From: Bacteroidales bacterium
GTDB lineage: Bacteria; Bacteroidota; Bacteroidia; Bacteroidales; UBA932
Length of the DNA stretch: 46,895 nucleotides
Direction of reading: 5' to 3'
Assembly (NCBI GenBank): GCA_024401855.1
Contig: JAKSKH010000016.1
Coordinates: 1 to 46,895, forward strand
Shown: positions 14,084 to 22,712 of the stretch, piece after piece
How the letters are laid out: each line of letters opens with the position of its first letter
Position numbering within the stretch: the first letter of the stretch is position 1
Translations under genes and position numbers: made by a program
The notes under the pieces: generated by a model
The model's input: only the letters and a program-made list of their open reading frames with translations
What the model was told of the DNA's origin: nothing
Databases searched by the model: none

Positions 14084-16191
14084 TATTTTACAATGTTCAT
14101 TTCTTTCAAAAGATATCCTGCGCCGCCGAATTTGTCCATCATCAAAAGAACGTATCTGATGTCAACGCAGATGCATCTCTGCAATTCGGGTTCAAAAATC
14201 ACATCTCCGCTCATCGCCTCCCAGTTTCCGTCGAAAGCCAGGCCTATAAGGCATCCGTCCGCGTCGAGAACCGGACTTCCGGAGTTGCCTCCCGTGATGT
14301 CCAGGTTGGTAAGGAAGCAGGTTACCATCTCTCCGTTCTCATCGGCATATCTTCCGTAATCTTTTGTCCTGTATATTTCCTTGAGCCTCTCGGGAACCCT
14401 GAATTCGTAATTGTCCGGGTCTTCTTTCTGCATCACTCCCTTGAGGGTGGTGTAATGCCTGTAGACCAGTCCGTCCTTGGGAGAATAGCTGGATACCTTT
14501 CCGAAAGTAAGACGGCAGGTGGAATTTGCATCGGGGTAACTGGGAGCGCCTCTTTTCCAGTCAAGAAGTCCTCCGGTGAAGAGTTTGTTCTGTTTTGCAA
14601 GTTCTTCCTTGAGGCCTGCCTGCTCGGCAATCAGTCCCATGTACTTGTCGTTTATGACCTTGTACAATTTTACGGCGGGGTCTTCGTCAAAATCCGCGGT
14701 TGTCCAGTTCCCTTTCGCCTTTTCAAGCGAGGAGAACCTGCTCTCGGAGAATAACCTGTCAACAAACTCATTCAGGTCCATATCTGAAAGGATGCGTCCC
14801 GGAATGAGGATGATGTCGTCGAGTTTCACGTTCTTGCGGTAATGGTCCAGCATGGCGACGGCCTCTTTACGGTCGAGGCTCTCGTCATAGTTCCTGAACC
14901 TTTTGTCCATGCCGGCCAGCGCTTTGTCGAATTCCGCCTGGAAGTCTGCGTCATTATCCCTGTGGCCTGAGGTGTAGTAGTCAATGATTCCGGCCGTGCT
15001 GATCAACTCTATGTTGTAAAGAGTCTCGACCAGCAGGGTCGAGGCTTCTGTAAGTGTCTGAAGCTTGTCATAAATTCCGTCTATGTCACTTAATACGTTT
15101 CCGTACACGGACACCCTTCTGCGGTTGGAACCCACCCATTTCATGAAATCCTCCTCTTTCTGCTTCTCTCTTTCTATGACATTGAGCTTTCCGAACGCTT
15201 CCTTCATTCCTATCCATTTCTTCCATCCGTTTGCAGACCCGGCGAATTTATTTGCGTACTGGAGGCGTACCACGGGGTCCGCCATCATGGCGTCCCACAT
15301 GATGTCCTGCCTTACGGTGCGTGCGTCAATGCGGATGTCGTTTGTTCTGATCATGCCTTCCAGCTGTCTTGCAGTCTGGAATCTCTGCGTACGGGCCGGA
15401 TAGCCCATGATCATTGTAAAGTCGCCTTCCTTTACTCCCTTGAGTGAAATCCTGAGGGACTGGCGGGGTGTGAAAGGAACGTTCTCAGCGGAATAATCCG
15501 CAGGTTCGTTATCTTTGCCTGCATAAACGCGGAACATTGAGAAGTCGCAGGTGTGCCTGGGCCATACCCAATTGTCCGTTTCTCCTCCGAATTTTCCGCA
15601 GGATGCGGGAGGGGCTCCCACAAAACGGACATCGCGGTATGTCTTGGAAATGACAAGATAATACACATTGCTGTTGTAGAAACTTGTAATTTCCACATTG
15701 CATCCCGGGTTCTCTTTCTCTGCGGCGGCGATTATCTCCTCCTTTTCTTTCTTGAACTCCGATTCGTCCCTCCTTTCCAGCTTTTCAAGCTTCCAGGTGA
15801 TGTCTTCCATGCTCTGCAGGAATTTTACGCTGAGACCGGGAACCGGCATTTCCTCATTTCTGTCCATTGCCCAGAAACCATCTTCGAGATAGTTGTGCTC
15901 GGGGGTTGACAGAGACTGTATGCTTGAATAGCCACAGTGATGATTTGTCACAAGCAGACCTTTGTCCGATATGATTTCTCCTGTGCATCCGCCTCCGAAC
16001 ATTACAACCGCATCTTTTATGGATGAATTGTTCACGCTGTAGATTTCTTCGGGGGTGAGGTGACATCCGAGATTGTAAATCATATCGCTGTTCATCTTCT
16101 CCAGGAGGGGAAGCAGCCACATTCCTTCATCTGCCGGGGCCGGGGTGGCAATCAATATTGATACCGCTATGCCGGCTATAAACTTTTTCAT
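14083..16191 (-). CDS. S46 family dipeptidyl-peptidase, DPP7-like
   Basis: From ATG 16191 the protein has 702 residues with a signal peptide (MKKFIAGIAVSILIATPAPA). Family S46 enzymes release dipeptides from peptide N-termini in the periplasm of Bacteroidetes that feed on peptides. The catalytic His is H85 in TNHHCGYSS, the likely Asp lies in RHTCDF, and the Ser is S637 in TGGNSGSPV. Eighteen residues after the Ser is Gly655 (LAFDGNWEA). In Porphyromonas gingivalis this position is Gly in DPP7 and Arg in the acid-specific DPP11, so DPP7-like preference for hydrophobic residues is predicted. The gene starts 2 bp after the rnhB stop. Confidence 0.92.
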   Translation of the reverse strand: MKKFIAGIAVSILIATPAPADEGMWLLPLLEKMNSDMIYNLGCHLTPEEIYSVNNSSIKDAVVMFGGGCTGEIISDKGLLVTNHHCGYSSIQSLSTPEHNYLEDGFWAMDRNEEMPVPGLSVKFLQSMEDITWKLEKLERRDESEFKKEKEEIIAAAEKENPGCNVEITSFYNSNVYYLVISKTYRDVRFVGAPPASCGKFGGETDNWVWPRHTCDFSMFRVYAGKDNEPADYSAENVPFTPRQSLRISLKGVKEGDFTMIMGYPARTQRFQTARQLEGMIRTNDIRIDARTVRQDIMWDAMMADPVVRLQYANKFAGSANGWKKWIGMKEAFGKLNVIEREKQKEEDFMKWVGSNRRRVSVYGNVLSDIDGIYDKLQTLTEASTLLVETLYNIELISTAGIIDYYTSGHRDNDADFQAEFDKALAGMDKRFRNYDESLDRKEAVAMLDHYRKNVKLDDIILIPGRILSDMDLNEFVDRLFSESRFSSLEKAKGNWTTADFDEDPAVKLYKVINDKYMGLIAEQAGLKEELAKQNKLFTGGLLDWKRGAPSYPDANSTCRLTFGKVSSYSPKDGLVYRHYTTLKGVMQKEDPDNYEFRVPERLKEIYRTKDYGRYADENGEMVTCFLTNLDITGGNSGSPVLDADGCLIGLAFDGNWEAMSGDVIFEPELQRCICVDIRYVLLMMDKFGGAGYLLKEMNIVK

Positions 16192-16193
16192 AT

Positions 16194-16805
16194 TCAAAAT
16201 AAAACTGGTTCCAATTCTTTTGGGTGAAAACTTTTTCTGTGTTCGGGAGTGTATCCGAGTTTCCTGATAGCCGCAATGTGCCCTGCAGTGGGATATCCCA
16301 TGTTCTTTTCCCAACCGTAACCGGGATATTTCAGGGCCAGGCTCCGCATATGCTCGTCCCTGTGTGTCTTTGCAAGGACGGATGCGGCGGCTATGCTCGC
16401 ATAGGTGGCGTCTCCGTGAACAACGGTGGCGTACCGGTATCCGCCGAACGGACGGAATCTGTTGCCGTCGACAAGCAGGAAATCCGGTTTTACCGTGAGG
16501 TTTTCCACCGCTCTCTGCATTCCCGCGATGGATGCCGCAAGAATGTTGATCCGGTCTATTTCCTCCGCACTCACAGCCACGACGGCCCAGGATACGGCTT
16601 CTTTCTCTATAACCGGCCTGAGCATGTCGCGCGCCTTTCCGCTCATCTGCTTGGAATCGTTCAGCAGAGGATGACGGAAATCCGCGGGTAGAATGACGGC
16701 TGCGGCGAAAACGGGACCTGCCAGCGGCCCCCGGCCCGCTTCATCGCATCCGGCTTCCACGACCCCTTGGTTCATATACGGAAGAAGATGGATATCCTGT
16801 GGCAT
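16194..16805 (-). CDS. rnhB: Ribonuclease HII
   Basis: The 203-residue product cuts RNA in RNA-DNA hybrids and starts removal of single ribonucleotides. The hallmark GCDEAGRGPLAGPV (D21, E22) supplies two metal ligands and LLVDGN the third acidic residue. HRDEHM and GYGWEKNMGYPTAGH close the domain. ATG 16805 lies 7 nt after a TAAATTTG box at 16813-16820 that overlaps the stop of the upstream XRE gene. It heads the rnhB / S46 / mrp / rsmA operon. Confidence 0.95.
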   Translation of the reverse strand: MPQDIHLLPYMNQGVVEAGCDEAGRGPLAGPVFAAAVILPADFRHPLLNDSKQMSGKARDMLRPVIEKEAVSWAVVAVSAEEIDRINILAASIAGMQRAVENLTVKPDFLLVDGNRFRPFGGYRYATVVHGDATYASIAAASVLAKTHRDEHMRSLALKYPGYGWEKNMGYPTAGHIAAIRKLGYTPEHRKSFHPKELEPVLF

Positions 16806-16812
16806 AGTGCCA

Positions 16813-16820
16813 CAAATTTA
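16813..16820 (-). promoter_or_regulatory. -7 box TAAATTTG of rnhB
   Basis: TAAATTTG on the minus strand ends 7 nt before ATG 16805. It overlaps the last codons of the XRE gene, so rnhB can be transcribed on its own with an almost absent leader. Confidence 0.5.
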
Positions 16821-17207
16821 ATCTTTTTTGCTGAGTTTTGACCTAAGAATATCAAGCTCTTTCTCAAGACCTTGAATAATTTGTTCCAATCCGGCCCTGC
16901 GGCTTCTCTCGGCATCCAGCAGGTTTTCGTAGTATCCGGTCAGTTCTTTTATTTCTGCAAGTTTCCCGGAGTTCTCCGACAGATAGTCAGGGGGAAGAAC
17001 GACGGATCCTGTCAGGAGTTCTTCCAGCTTTTTCCCGAAGGTATGCTGAACTCTCTCAAGATTTTCATTGATGAGCCTTGTCTTCCCTCTTTCCATCTTC
17101 CCGAGAGCGACCCGGGATATTCCCAATTCTTCGGCAAAGACTTCCTGCGAGAGTCCGAGGCTTTCTCTGTATTTCTTTAGATTTTCACCAATTGATCCGT
17201 TGTCCAT
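16818..17207 (-). CDS. XRE-family regulator with C-terminal coiled coil
   Basis: The 129-residue product has a classic HTH_3 domain in residues 1-65 (LKKYRESLGLSQEVFAEELG, then ISRVALGKMERGKTRLINENL). A coiled-coil-like helix follows (residues 75-129; YYENLLDAERSRRAGLEQ and onward), likely for oligomerisation. This arrangement is common among Bacteroidetes regulators of unknown target. A TATATTTG box at 17230-17237 gives a leader of about 20 nt. It is divergent from the small gene at 17365. Confidence 0.82.
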   Translation of the reverse strand: MDNGSIGENLKKYRESLGLSQEVFAEELGISRVALGKMERGKTRLINENLERVQHTFGKKLEELLTGSVVLPPDYLSENSGKLAEIKELTGYYENLLDAERSRRAGLEQIIQGLEKELDILRSKLSKKD

Positions 17208-17229
17208 ATGCTTCCGCGAATATGAACTT

Positions 17230-17237
17230 CAAATATA
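17230..17237 (-). promoter_or_regulatory. -7 box TATATTTG of the coiled-coil XRE gene
   Basis: TATATTTG on the minus strand, 22 nt before ATG 17207, in a very AT-rich stretch. It fits TAnnTTTG. Confidence 0.5.
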
Positions 17238-17364
17238 TTTTATAAATATTGATATATTGGCAAATAAAAACATATCAAATTCGGGAAATACCCCCTTTAT
17301 GATAACTTGCAGTTTGCAACAAACGCCTCTTTTGGTCATATTTGGTTTTCAAAATGACATGCTT

Positions 17365-17562
17365 ATGAGAACGATGAAAAAGATTTATGAGCGCTTCGGT
17401 GTCCTGATGGAAAGTGATGAGGTCCTTTCCCGTCCCGGTATTGATTTCAGACTTGTCTGCAGGATGCTGCGGGTGTCTCCTCCGGATCTTGATGAAGTTG
17501 TCCGCAAGGAATTGGGAATGAGCGGGGAGGAGGTAGTTGGAAAGTGCAGGTCCCGCAATTAA
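17365..17562 (+). CDS. Small conserved-looking protein
   Basis: A 65-residue frame from ATG 17365 reads MRTMKKIYERFGVLMESDEV and ends KELGMSGEEVVGKCRSRN. The pattern of a short helix, RPGIDFRLVCRMLRVSPPDL and DEVV(x)KELGMSGEEV resembles small Bacteroidales proteins with a degenerate helix-turn-helix, where a similar LxV(x)PxxLDEV...FGMSGDEI string occurs; that likeness is from memory. ATGs at 17359 and 17374 are alternative starts. An approximate -7 box (CATATTTG) lies just upstream. It sits between a divergent XRE gene and the EF-G2-like gene. Function is unknown. Confidence 0.55.
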   Translation: MRTMKKIYERFGVLMESDEVLSRPGIDFRLVCRMLRVSPPDLDEVVRKELGMSGEEVVGKCRSRN

Positions 17563-17568
17563 GAATGT

Positions 17569-17600
17569 TTTGGTATTGGAGATAAAAATTATTAATTTTG
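17569..17600 (+). promoter_or_regulatory. Promoter of the EF-G2-like gene (-33 TTTG, -7 TAATTTTG)
   Basis: TTTG at 17569-17572 and TAATTTTG at 17593-17600 are separated by 20 bp, the usual spacing of a Bacteroidetes primary promoter. The leader to ATG 17638 would be about 30 nt and contains the palindrome at 17604-17617. Confidence 0.7.
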
Positions 17601-17603
17601 CGA

Positions 17604-17617
17604 ATTGTCGCGACAAT
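17604..17617. promoter_or_regulatory. Perfect 14-bp palindrome at the start of the EF-G2-like transcript
   Basis: ATTGTCGCGACAAT is identical on both strands. It begins 4 bp after the -7 box, so it covers the likely transcription start. This position suits a repressor site or a short 5' RNA hairpin. No regulator is known to me for this motif. Confidence 0.45.
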
Positions 17618-17637
17618 AATTAATAATACCAGATAAA

Positions 17638-19746
17638 ATGAAAGAATATTCTACCAAAGACATTAGAAATGTGGTGCTTCTGGGCTCATCCAAATCAGGT
17701 AAGACCACATTGGCAGAGGCGATGCTCTTCGAGGGCAAGGTGATTGACCGCAGGGGAACTGTTGAGGACAAGAACACCGTTTCCGACAACGATGAACTTG
17801 AGAAACTGAATCAGAGGTCAATCTATGCAACTCCCCTTTATGCCGAGTTCATGAACACCAAGATCAATTTCATTGATGCTCCGGGTTCCGACGATTTCAT
17901 CGGCGGTGCATATTCCGCATTCAAGGTATGTGAGAGCGGAGTTCTGGTAATCAACGCCCAGCAGGGAGTCGAGGTCGGCACCCAGGGATTCGTCCGCAGG
18001 GCCGAAGAGAAGAAACTTCCCCTCATCATCGCAGTCAACCAGCTCGATGCCGAGAAGGCCGACTGGGACAATGTCTGCGCTTCCATCAAGGAGACTCTCG
18101 GAGGAAAAACCATCAACATCCAGTTCCCTGTAAACGCAGGTCTGAACTTCGACGGATTCGTTGATGTCCTTTCAAACAAATATTATCATTTCAAGGATGC
18201 CAACGGCACACGCGAGGAACTTGAAATCCCCGCAGAGTTCGCAGACCAGGCTGAGGAGGCCCGCCAGGCTCTTATCGAGAAGGCCGCTGAATTCGATGAT
18301 GCCCTTATGGAGAAATTCTTCGAGGAAGGAACCCTTTCAGAGGAGGAAATCCACAGCGGACTCAACAAGGGAATCGCCGCTGGAGAGCTCTATCCCGTAT
18401 TCTGTGCAAGCGCAAAGAAGAATATCGGTACCAAGAGAATCATGGAGTTCATCAAGGATGTGGCTCCCGTTCCCGCAGTCAAGGAAGACGGCCCCGCTTC
18501 ACTGTTCATTTACAAGAATGATGTCGAGCAGCATCTTGGAGAAGTGTCATTCTTCAAGGTCATGACAGGCACCATCACTACCGGAATGGATCTTGAGGAC
18601 CCTGCAACCGGAAACAAGGAGCGCCTTTCAGCCATTTATGCTGTTGCAGGACTCAAGAAGGAGTCGGTGACCGCACTTCACGCCGGAGATTTCGGAGCAG
18701 TTGTCAAGCTCAAGGCAGGAAAGTCAGGCACAACTCTTTCTCAGCCCGGTTCCGGTCTCAAATATGACAAAATCGTTTATCCCGCACCCAAGTACCGTTG
18801 CGCAATCAAGGCAAAGGTTCAGCAGGATGAGCAGAAACTCGGTGACGCTCTCAAGAAGATCGCTTCCGTTGATCCCACCGTCATCGTGGAATATTCCAAG
18901 GAACTCCGCCAGACCATTCTCAGCGGAAACGGCGAGCAGCACATCAATATTGTAAAATGGCTCATCAATAATGAGTACAAGCTTGATGTCGAGCTCTTTG
19001 CACCCAAGGTTCCTTACCGTGAGACCATCACCAAAGTGGCAACGGCCCAGTATCGTCACAAGAAGCAGTCCGGCGGTGCCGGTCAGTTCGGAGAAGTTCA
19101 CCTTCTTGTATGCCCTGCAGAAGGAGAACTCAACACCAAGTTCAAGATTGACGGAAAAGACACCCAGCTCAATGTCAAGACTCAGGATATAAGTGAGATG
19201 GAGTGGGGAGGAAAGCTTGAGTTCTATAACTGCGTTGTCGGTGGTGCCATCGATCTCGGATTCATGCCCGCCATCCTCAAGGGTATCAAGGAAAAGATGA
19301 ATGAAGGACCTCTTACCGGTTCTTATGCTCGTGACATCCGCGTATTCGTTTACGACGGTAAGATGCACCCGGTTGATTCCAAGGAAATCGCCTTCATCAT
19401 TGCCGGACGCAACGCATTCAAGGAGGCATTCCGCAATGCAGGACCCAAGATTCTTGAGCCTATCTACAATGTTGAGGTCATGACTCCTTCAGAATATCAG
19501 GGAGCTGTTATGAGCGATCTCCAGAACCGTCGCGGTATGCTTGGAGATATGGGCGCAGACAAGGGATTCGCCATCCTCAAGGCCCGTGTTCCTCTCGCAG
19601 AACTCTATCGTTACTCTACAACATTGAGTTCTCTCACAGCCGGTTCTGCAACATTCTCAATGGAATTTGCAGACTATCAGCCTGTTCCCGGAGATGTTCA
19701 GACCAAGCTCCTCGCAGAATACGCTGCTCAGGACGAGGAAGAGTAA
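17638..19746 (+). CDS. fusA2: EF-G paralogue (EF-G2-like) with altered GTPase motifs
   Basis: The 702-residue product has the five-domain layout of elongation factor G, which moves tRNA and mRNA through the ribosome. G1 is GSSKSGKT (residues 16-23). The G3 motif reads DAPGS (80-84) where normal EF-G has DTPGH, so the catalytic His is Ser. The G4 motif is NQLD (134-137) instead of NKxD. The domain IV-V core (HKKQSGGAGQFGEV, GSYARDIRVFVYDG, PVPGDV) is intact. In Bacteroides thetaiotaomicron an EF-G2 of this kind supports translation without GTP hydrolysis and is needed in carbon-poor conditions in the gut. It is monocistronic: its own promoter lies at 17569-17600 and a terminator at 19765-19792. 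The normal fusA is outside the window. Confidence 0.88.
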   Translation: MKEYSTKDIRNVVLLGSSKSGKTTLAEAMLFEGKVIDRRGTVEDKNTVSDNDELEKLNQRSIYATPLYAEFMNTKINFIDAPGSDDFIGGAYSAFKVCESGVLVINAQQGVEVGTQGFVRRAEEKKLPLIIAVNQLDAEKADWDNVCASIKETLGGKTINIQFPVNAGLNFDGFVDVLSNKYYHFKDANGTREELEIPAEFADQAEEARQALIEKAAEFDDALMEKFFEEGTLSEEEIHSGLNKGIAAGELYPVFCASAKKNIGTKRIMEFIKDVAPVPAVKEDGPASLFIYKNDVEQHLGEVSFFKVMTGTITTGMDLEDPATGNKERLSAIYAVAGLKKESVTALHAGDFGAVVKLKAGKSGTTLSQPGSGLKYDKIVYPAPKYRCAIKAKVQQDEQKLGDALKKIASVDPTVIVEYSKELRQTILSGNGEQHINIVKWLINNEYKLDVELFAPKVPYRETITKVATAQYRHKKQSGGAGQFGEVHLLVCPAEGELNTKFKIDGKDTQLNVKTQDISEMEWGGKLEFYNCVVGGAIDLGFMPAILKGIKEKMNEGPLTGSYARDIRVFVYDGKMHPVDSKEIAFIIAGRNAFKEAFRNAGPKILEPIYNVEVMTPSEYQGAVMSDLQNRRGMLGDMGADKGFAILKARVPLAELYRYSTTLSSLTAGSATFSMEFADYQPVPGDVQTKLLAEYAAQDEEE

Positions 19747-19764
19747 CAATCGCAAAGGATAAGG

Positions 19765-19792
19765 AAGGCGGCTTGTTACAGGCCGCCTTTTT
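19765..19792 (+). terminator. Rho-independent terminator after the EF-G2-like gene
   Basis: AAGGCGGC pairs with GCCGCCTT over 8 bp around a 9-nt loop and is followed by a T run. It lies 18 bp after the EF-G2-like stop. It separates that gene from pdxB, which begins 12 bp further on. Confidence 0.85.
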
Positions 19793-19804
19793 GAAATATA
19801 AGCA

Positions 19805-20944
19805 GTGGATGCCAGAATTGTCATAGATGATAAGATTCCTTTTGTCAGGGGAGTTTTTGAACCGTACGCGCAGGTATCATATCTGCCGGGTGCGGGAATA
19901 GGGCCTGATGATGTAAGGGATGCCGATGCCCTCATTGTAAGGACGCGCACCACCTGCAACGAAGCCCTCCTCAAGGGCTCCCGGGTAAGGGTGGTTGCTA
20001 CAGCGACTATCGGATACGATCATCTTGACACCCGCTGGCTTGAATCTGAAGGTATCGCTTGGTATAATGCCCCCGGATGCAATTCGGGGTCAGTTTCCCA
20101 CTATGTCGCATCTGTTCTTGCCGTGCTTGCGCAAAAGCATGGGATTGACCTGTCCTCAGCCACCCTCGGCATTGTGGGAGTGGGGCATGTGGGAAAGAAG
20201 GTTGCGGATGTGGCGCGTGCCTTCGGCATGGAGGTTCTTCTGAATGACCCTCCGCGTGCCAGGAATGAGGGAGAGAACGGCTTTGTCTGCCTGGATGAGC
20301 TTGTCCGGAAGTCCGACATCATTTCCCTGCATGTCCCGCTTGTACGTGAAGGTGAATTCCCGACTTATCATCTTTTTGATGAAAAGCGCATAGCCTCTGT
20401 TGGAAAAAGAGGAATCCTCATCAATTCTTCACGGGGGGAGGTGGTTGACAACATGGCTTTGAAGTGTGCATTGGAGAATGGCTCGCTGAAAGGGGCTGTC
20501 CTCGACGTGTGGGAGGGCGAGCCGGCGATAGATGCCTCTCTTGCTTCGCTTCTGGATGTGGCTACTCCGCATATTGCGGGATACAGCGCGGACGGAAAGG
20601 CGGCGGGGACGGAAATGGCCGTGCATGCCGTTGCGGAGAATCTCGGATTTCCTCTTGCAGGGTGGAAGGTGGAGGATATTCCCGGGCCTTCCGTGGCTGC
20701 GGAATTCGAAATCGATGCCCGCGGAAAGACTGTGGGGCAGGTTCTCTCGGAGGCGGTGCTCCATACTTATGATGTACGCTCAGACAGCGGCGCGCTGCTC
20801 TCCGCTGTGTCGTCCTTCGAGCATCTTCGCGGATGCTACGGAGTAAGGCGCGAACCTGCGGCATTCCGCATATGCCTGAACGGTGGGCCGGACGGATGTC
20901 CGGACCGTCTCAGGGATTTGGGTTTCAGCGCGGAACTTGTATAA
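19805..20944 (+). CDS. pdxB: Erythronate-4-phosphate dehydrogenase PdxB
   Basis: The enzyme oxidises 4-phosphoerythronate in the DXP-dependent route to pyridoxal phosphate. The 379-residue product has the D-2-hydroxyacid dehydrogenase fold: the start [13 protein letters not shown] is typical of PdxB, the NAD site is [20 protein letters not shown], and the catalytic Arg, Glu and His lie in NSSRGE, DVWEGEP and [13 protein letters not shown]-terminal PdxB-type dimerisation region follows. The start is GTG 19805; no in-frame ATG precedes the fold. It opens the long plus-strand run. I see no clear promoter between the terminator and the start, so some read-through is possible. Confidence 0.92.
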   Translation: MDARIVIDDKIPFVRGVFEPYAQVSYLPGAGIGPDDVRDADALIVRTRTTCNEALLKGSRVRVVATATIGYDHLDTRWLESEGIAWYNAPGCNSGSVSHYVASVLAVLAQKHGIDLSSATLGIVGVGHVGKKVADVARAFGMEVLLNDPPRARNEGENGFVCLDELVRKSDIISLHVPLVREGEFPTYHLFDEKRIASVGKRGILINSSRGEVVDNMALKCALENGSLKGAVLDVWEGEPAIDASLASLLDVATPHIAGYSADGKAAGTEMAVHAVAENLGFPLAGWKVEDIPGPSVAAEFEIDARGKTVGQVLSEAVLHTYDVRSDSGALLSAVSSFEHLRGCYGVRREPAAFRICLNGGPDGCPDRLRDLGFSAELV

Positions 20945-20967
20945 AGAAAGGTTTAAATAATATTGAT

Positions 20968-22707
20968 ATGTACAGGACAAATACTTGCGGAGAACTCCGT
21001 ATCAGTAATGCTGGTCAGAAAGTAACACTTGCAGGATGGGTGCAGAAAGCCCGTAAACTGGGTGGAATGACCTTTATCGATTTGCGTGACCGTTATGGTA
21101 TCACGCAGCTTGTTCTTGAGAAGGATTCCGAAGTCGGTCGCGAATGGGTGATCCAGGTTGAAGGAACAGTGGTGGAAAGGGAAAGCAGGAATGCGAAGAT
21201 CCCCACCGGAGACATTGAAATCAAAGTGGAAAAAATAAATGTTCTCAACAAGGCCCAGACTCCTCCTTTCACAATTGAGGAAGTCTCTGACGGAGGTGAG
21301 GACATACGTGCGAAATACCGTTATCTCGATCTCCGCCGCGCTCCTCTGCAGCGTGCGCTCGCCCTGCGTCACCGTCTTGCCCAGGAAATCCGCACCTATC
21401 TCGACGGACAGGGTTTCATGGAGATAGAGACACCCTATCTCATCAAGTCAACCCCGGAGGGAGCGCGCGACTTCGTCGTTCCTTCAAGGATGAATCCCGG
21501 TGAATTCTATGCCCTGCCTCAGTCTCCGCAGACTTTCAAGCAGCTTCTCATGGTTGCCGGATATGACCGCTACTTCCAGATTGTAAGATGCTTCCGTGAC
21601 GAAGACCTGCGTGCTGACCGTCAGCCCGAGTTCACCCAGATAGACTGCGAGATGTCTTTTGTTGAGCAGGAAGATGTCCTCAATACATTCGAGGGCATGA
21701 TGAGAACCATGTTCAAGAATGCTCTCGGTGTTGACATCCCTGACCCTCTCCCGAGAATGAGCTGGTACGAGGCAATGGACAGCTACGGCTCCGACAAGCC
21801 CGATGTGCGCTTCGGAATGAAGATCCATGAAATCTCCGACATAGTAAAGGGACACGGATTCAGTGTGTTTGACGGAGCGGAATACATAGGAGCGATTGCC
21901 GTGGAGGGATGCGCTGAATATACCCGCAAGCAGATTGACGAACTCACTGAATGGGTGAAACGCCCGCAGGTCGGAGCCAAGGGCCTCGTTTATATCAAAC
22001 TGGGCAAAGATGGTGTCAAGTCATCCATAGACAAGTTCTATACTCCGGAACAGCTGCAGGCCGTTGCCGAAAGGGCGGGGGCGCACGAAGGAGACCTCAT
22101 ACTCGTTCTCTGCGGAGCCAGGCGCAAGACCCAGACTCAGTTGGGAGTACTCCGCATAGAGATGGGCAACAGACTGGGCCTCAGGGATCCTCATGTCTTC
22201 GCCCCTCTATGGATTGTTGACTTCCCCCTGCTTGAATGGGATGACGAGACCCAGCGCTTCTATGCAATGCACCATCCCTTCACCGCTCCCAAGCCGGAGC
22301 ATGAGGAATGGTTCTATTCAGACAGGAAAGAGGATCTTGAGCGTGTATGCGCCAATGCGTACGATTTCGTCCTCAATGGAACGGAACTGGGAGGTGGCTC
22401 GATCAGAATACATAATGCGGAAATGCAGAGCCGCATGTTCGAGGTACTCGGGATCAGCAAGGAGGATGCCGAATACAAGTTCGGCTTCATAATCAACGCG
22501 TTCAAGTTCGGTGCACCCCCTCACGGAGGTCTCGCTTTCGGCTTTGACCGTGTCTGCGCCCTGTTCGGCGGCCAGGAGACCATACGTGATTACATCGCAT
22601 TCCCCAAGAACAATCAGGGAAGGGACGTGATGATAGAATCTCCGAGCAGGATTGACCGGGAGCAGATGGACGAACTCTGCCTTGCCACCACAGTGAAGGA
22701 AAAATAA
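20968..22707 (+). CDS. aspS: Aspartyl-tRNA synthetase
   Basis: The enzyme charges tRNA-Asp. The 579-residue product has an N-terminal OB-fold anticodon domain ([22 protein letters not shown]), class II motif 2 ([20 protein letters not shown]), a bacterial GAD insertion in the middle, and motif 3 ([15 protein letters not shown]). I chose ATG 20968 ([10 protein letters not shown]), because the frame upstream to 20833 lies inside pdxB. An AAAGAAAGG purine stretch lies upstream of the start. murB follows after 5 bp. Confidence 0.96.
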   Translation: MYRTNTCGELRISNAGQKVTLAGWVQKARKLGGMTFIDLRDRYGITQLVLEKDSEVGREWVIQVEGTVVERESRNAKIPTGDIEIKVEKINVLNKAQTPPFTIEEVSDGGEDIRAKYRYLDLRRAPLQRALALRHRLAQEIRTYLDGQGFMEIETPYLIKSTPEGARDFVVPSRMNPGEFYALPQSPQTFKQLLMVAGYDRYFQIVRCFRDEDLRADRQPEFTQIDCEMSFVEQEDVLNTFEGMMRTMFKNALGVDIPDPLPRMSWYEAMDSYGSDKPDVRFGMKIHEISDIVKGHGFSVFDGAEYIGAIAVEGCAEYTRKQIDELTEWVKRPQVGAKGLVYIKLGKDGVKSSIDKFYTPEQLQAVAERAGAHEGDLILVLCGARRKTQTQLGVLRIEMGNRLGLRDPHVFAPLWIVDFPLLEWDDETQRFYAMHHPFTAPKPEHEEWFYSDRKEDLERVCANAYDFVLNGTELGGGSIRIHNAEMQSRMFEVLGISKEDAEYKFGFIINAFKFGAPPHGGLAFGFDRVCALFGGQETIRDYIAFPKNNQGRDVMIESPSRIDREQMDELCLATTVKEK

Positions 22708-22712
22708 AAACG

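Noticed and set aside
16192-16314. Longer start of the S46 peptidase (743 residues)
   Set aside because: The extension lies in rnhB and hides the signal peptide that begins at ATG 16191.
17638-19746. Tetracycline-resistance ribosomal protection protein
   Set aside because: The protein has the EF-G layout with degenerate GTPase motifs; TetM/TetQ-type proteins keep the GTPase His and have different N-terminal sequence.
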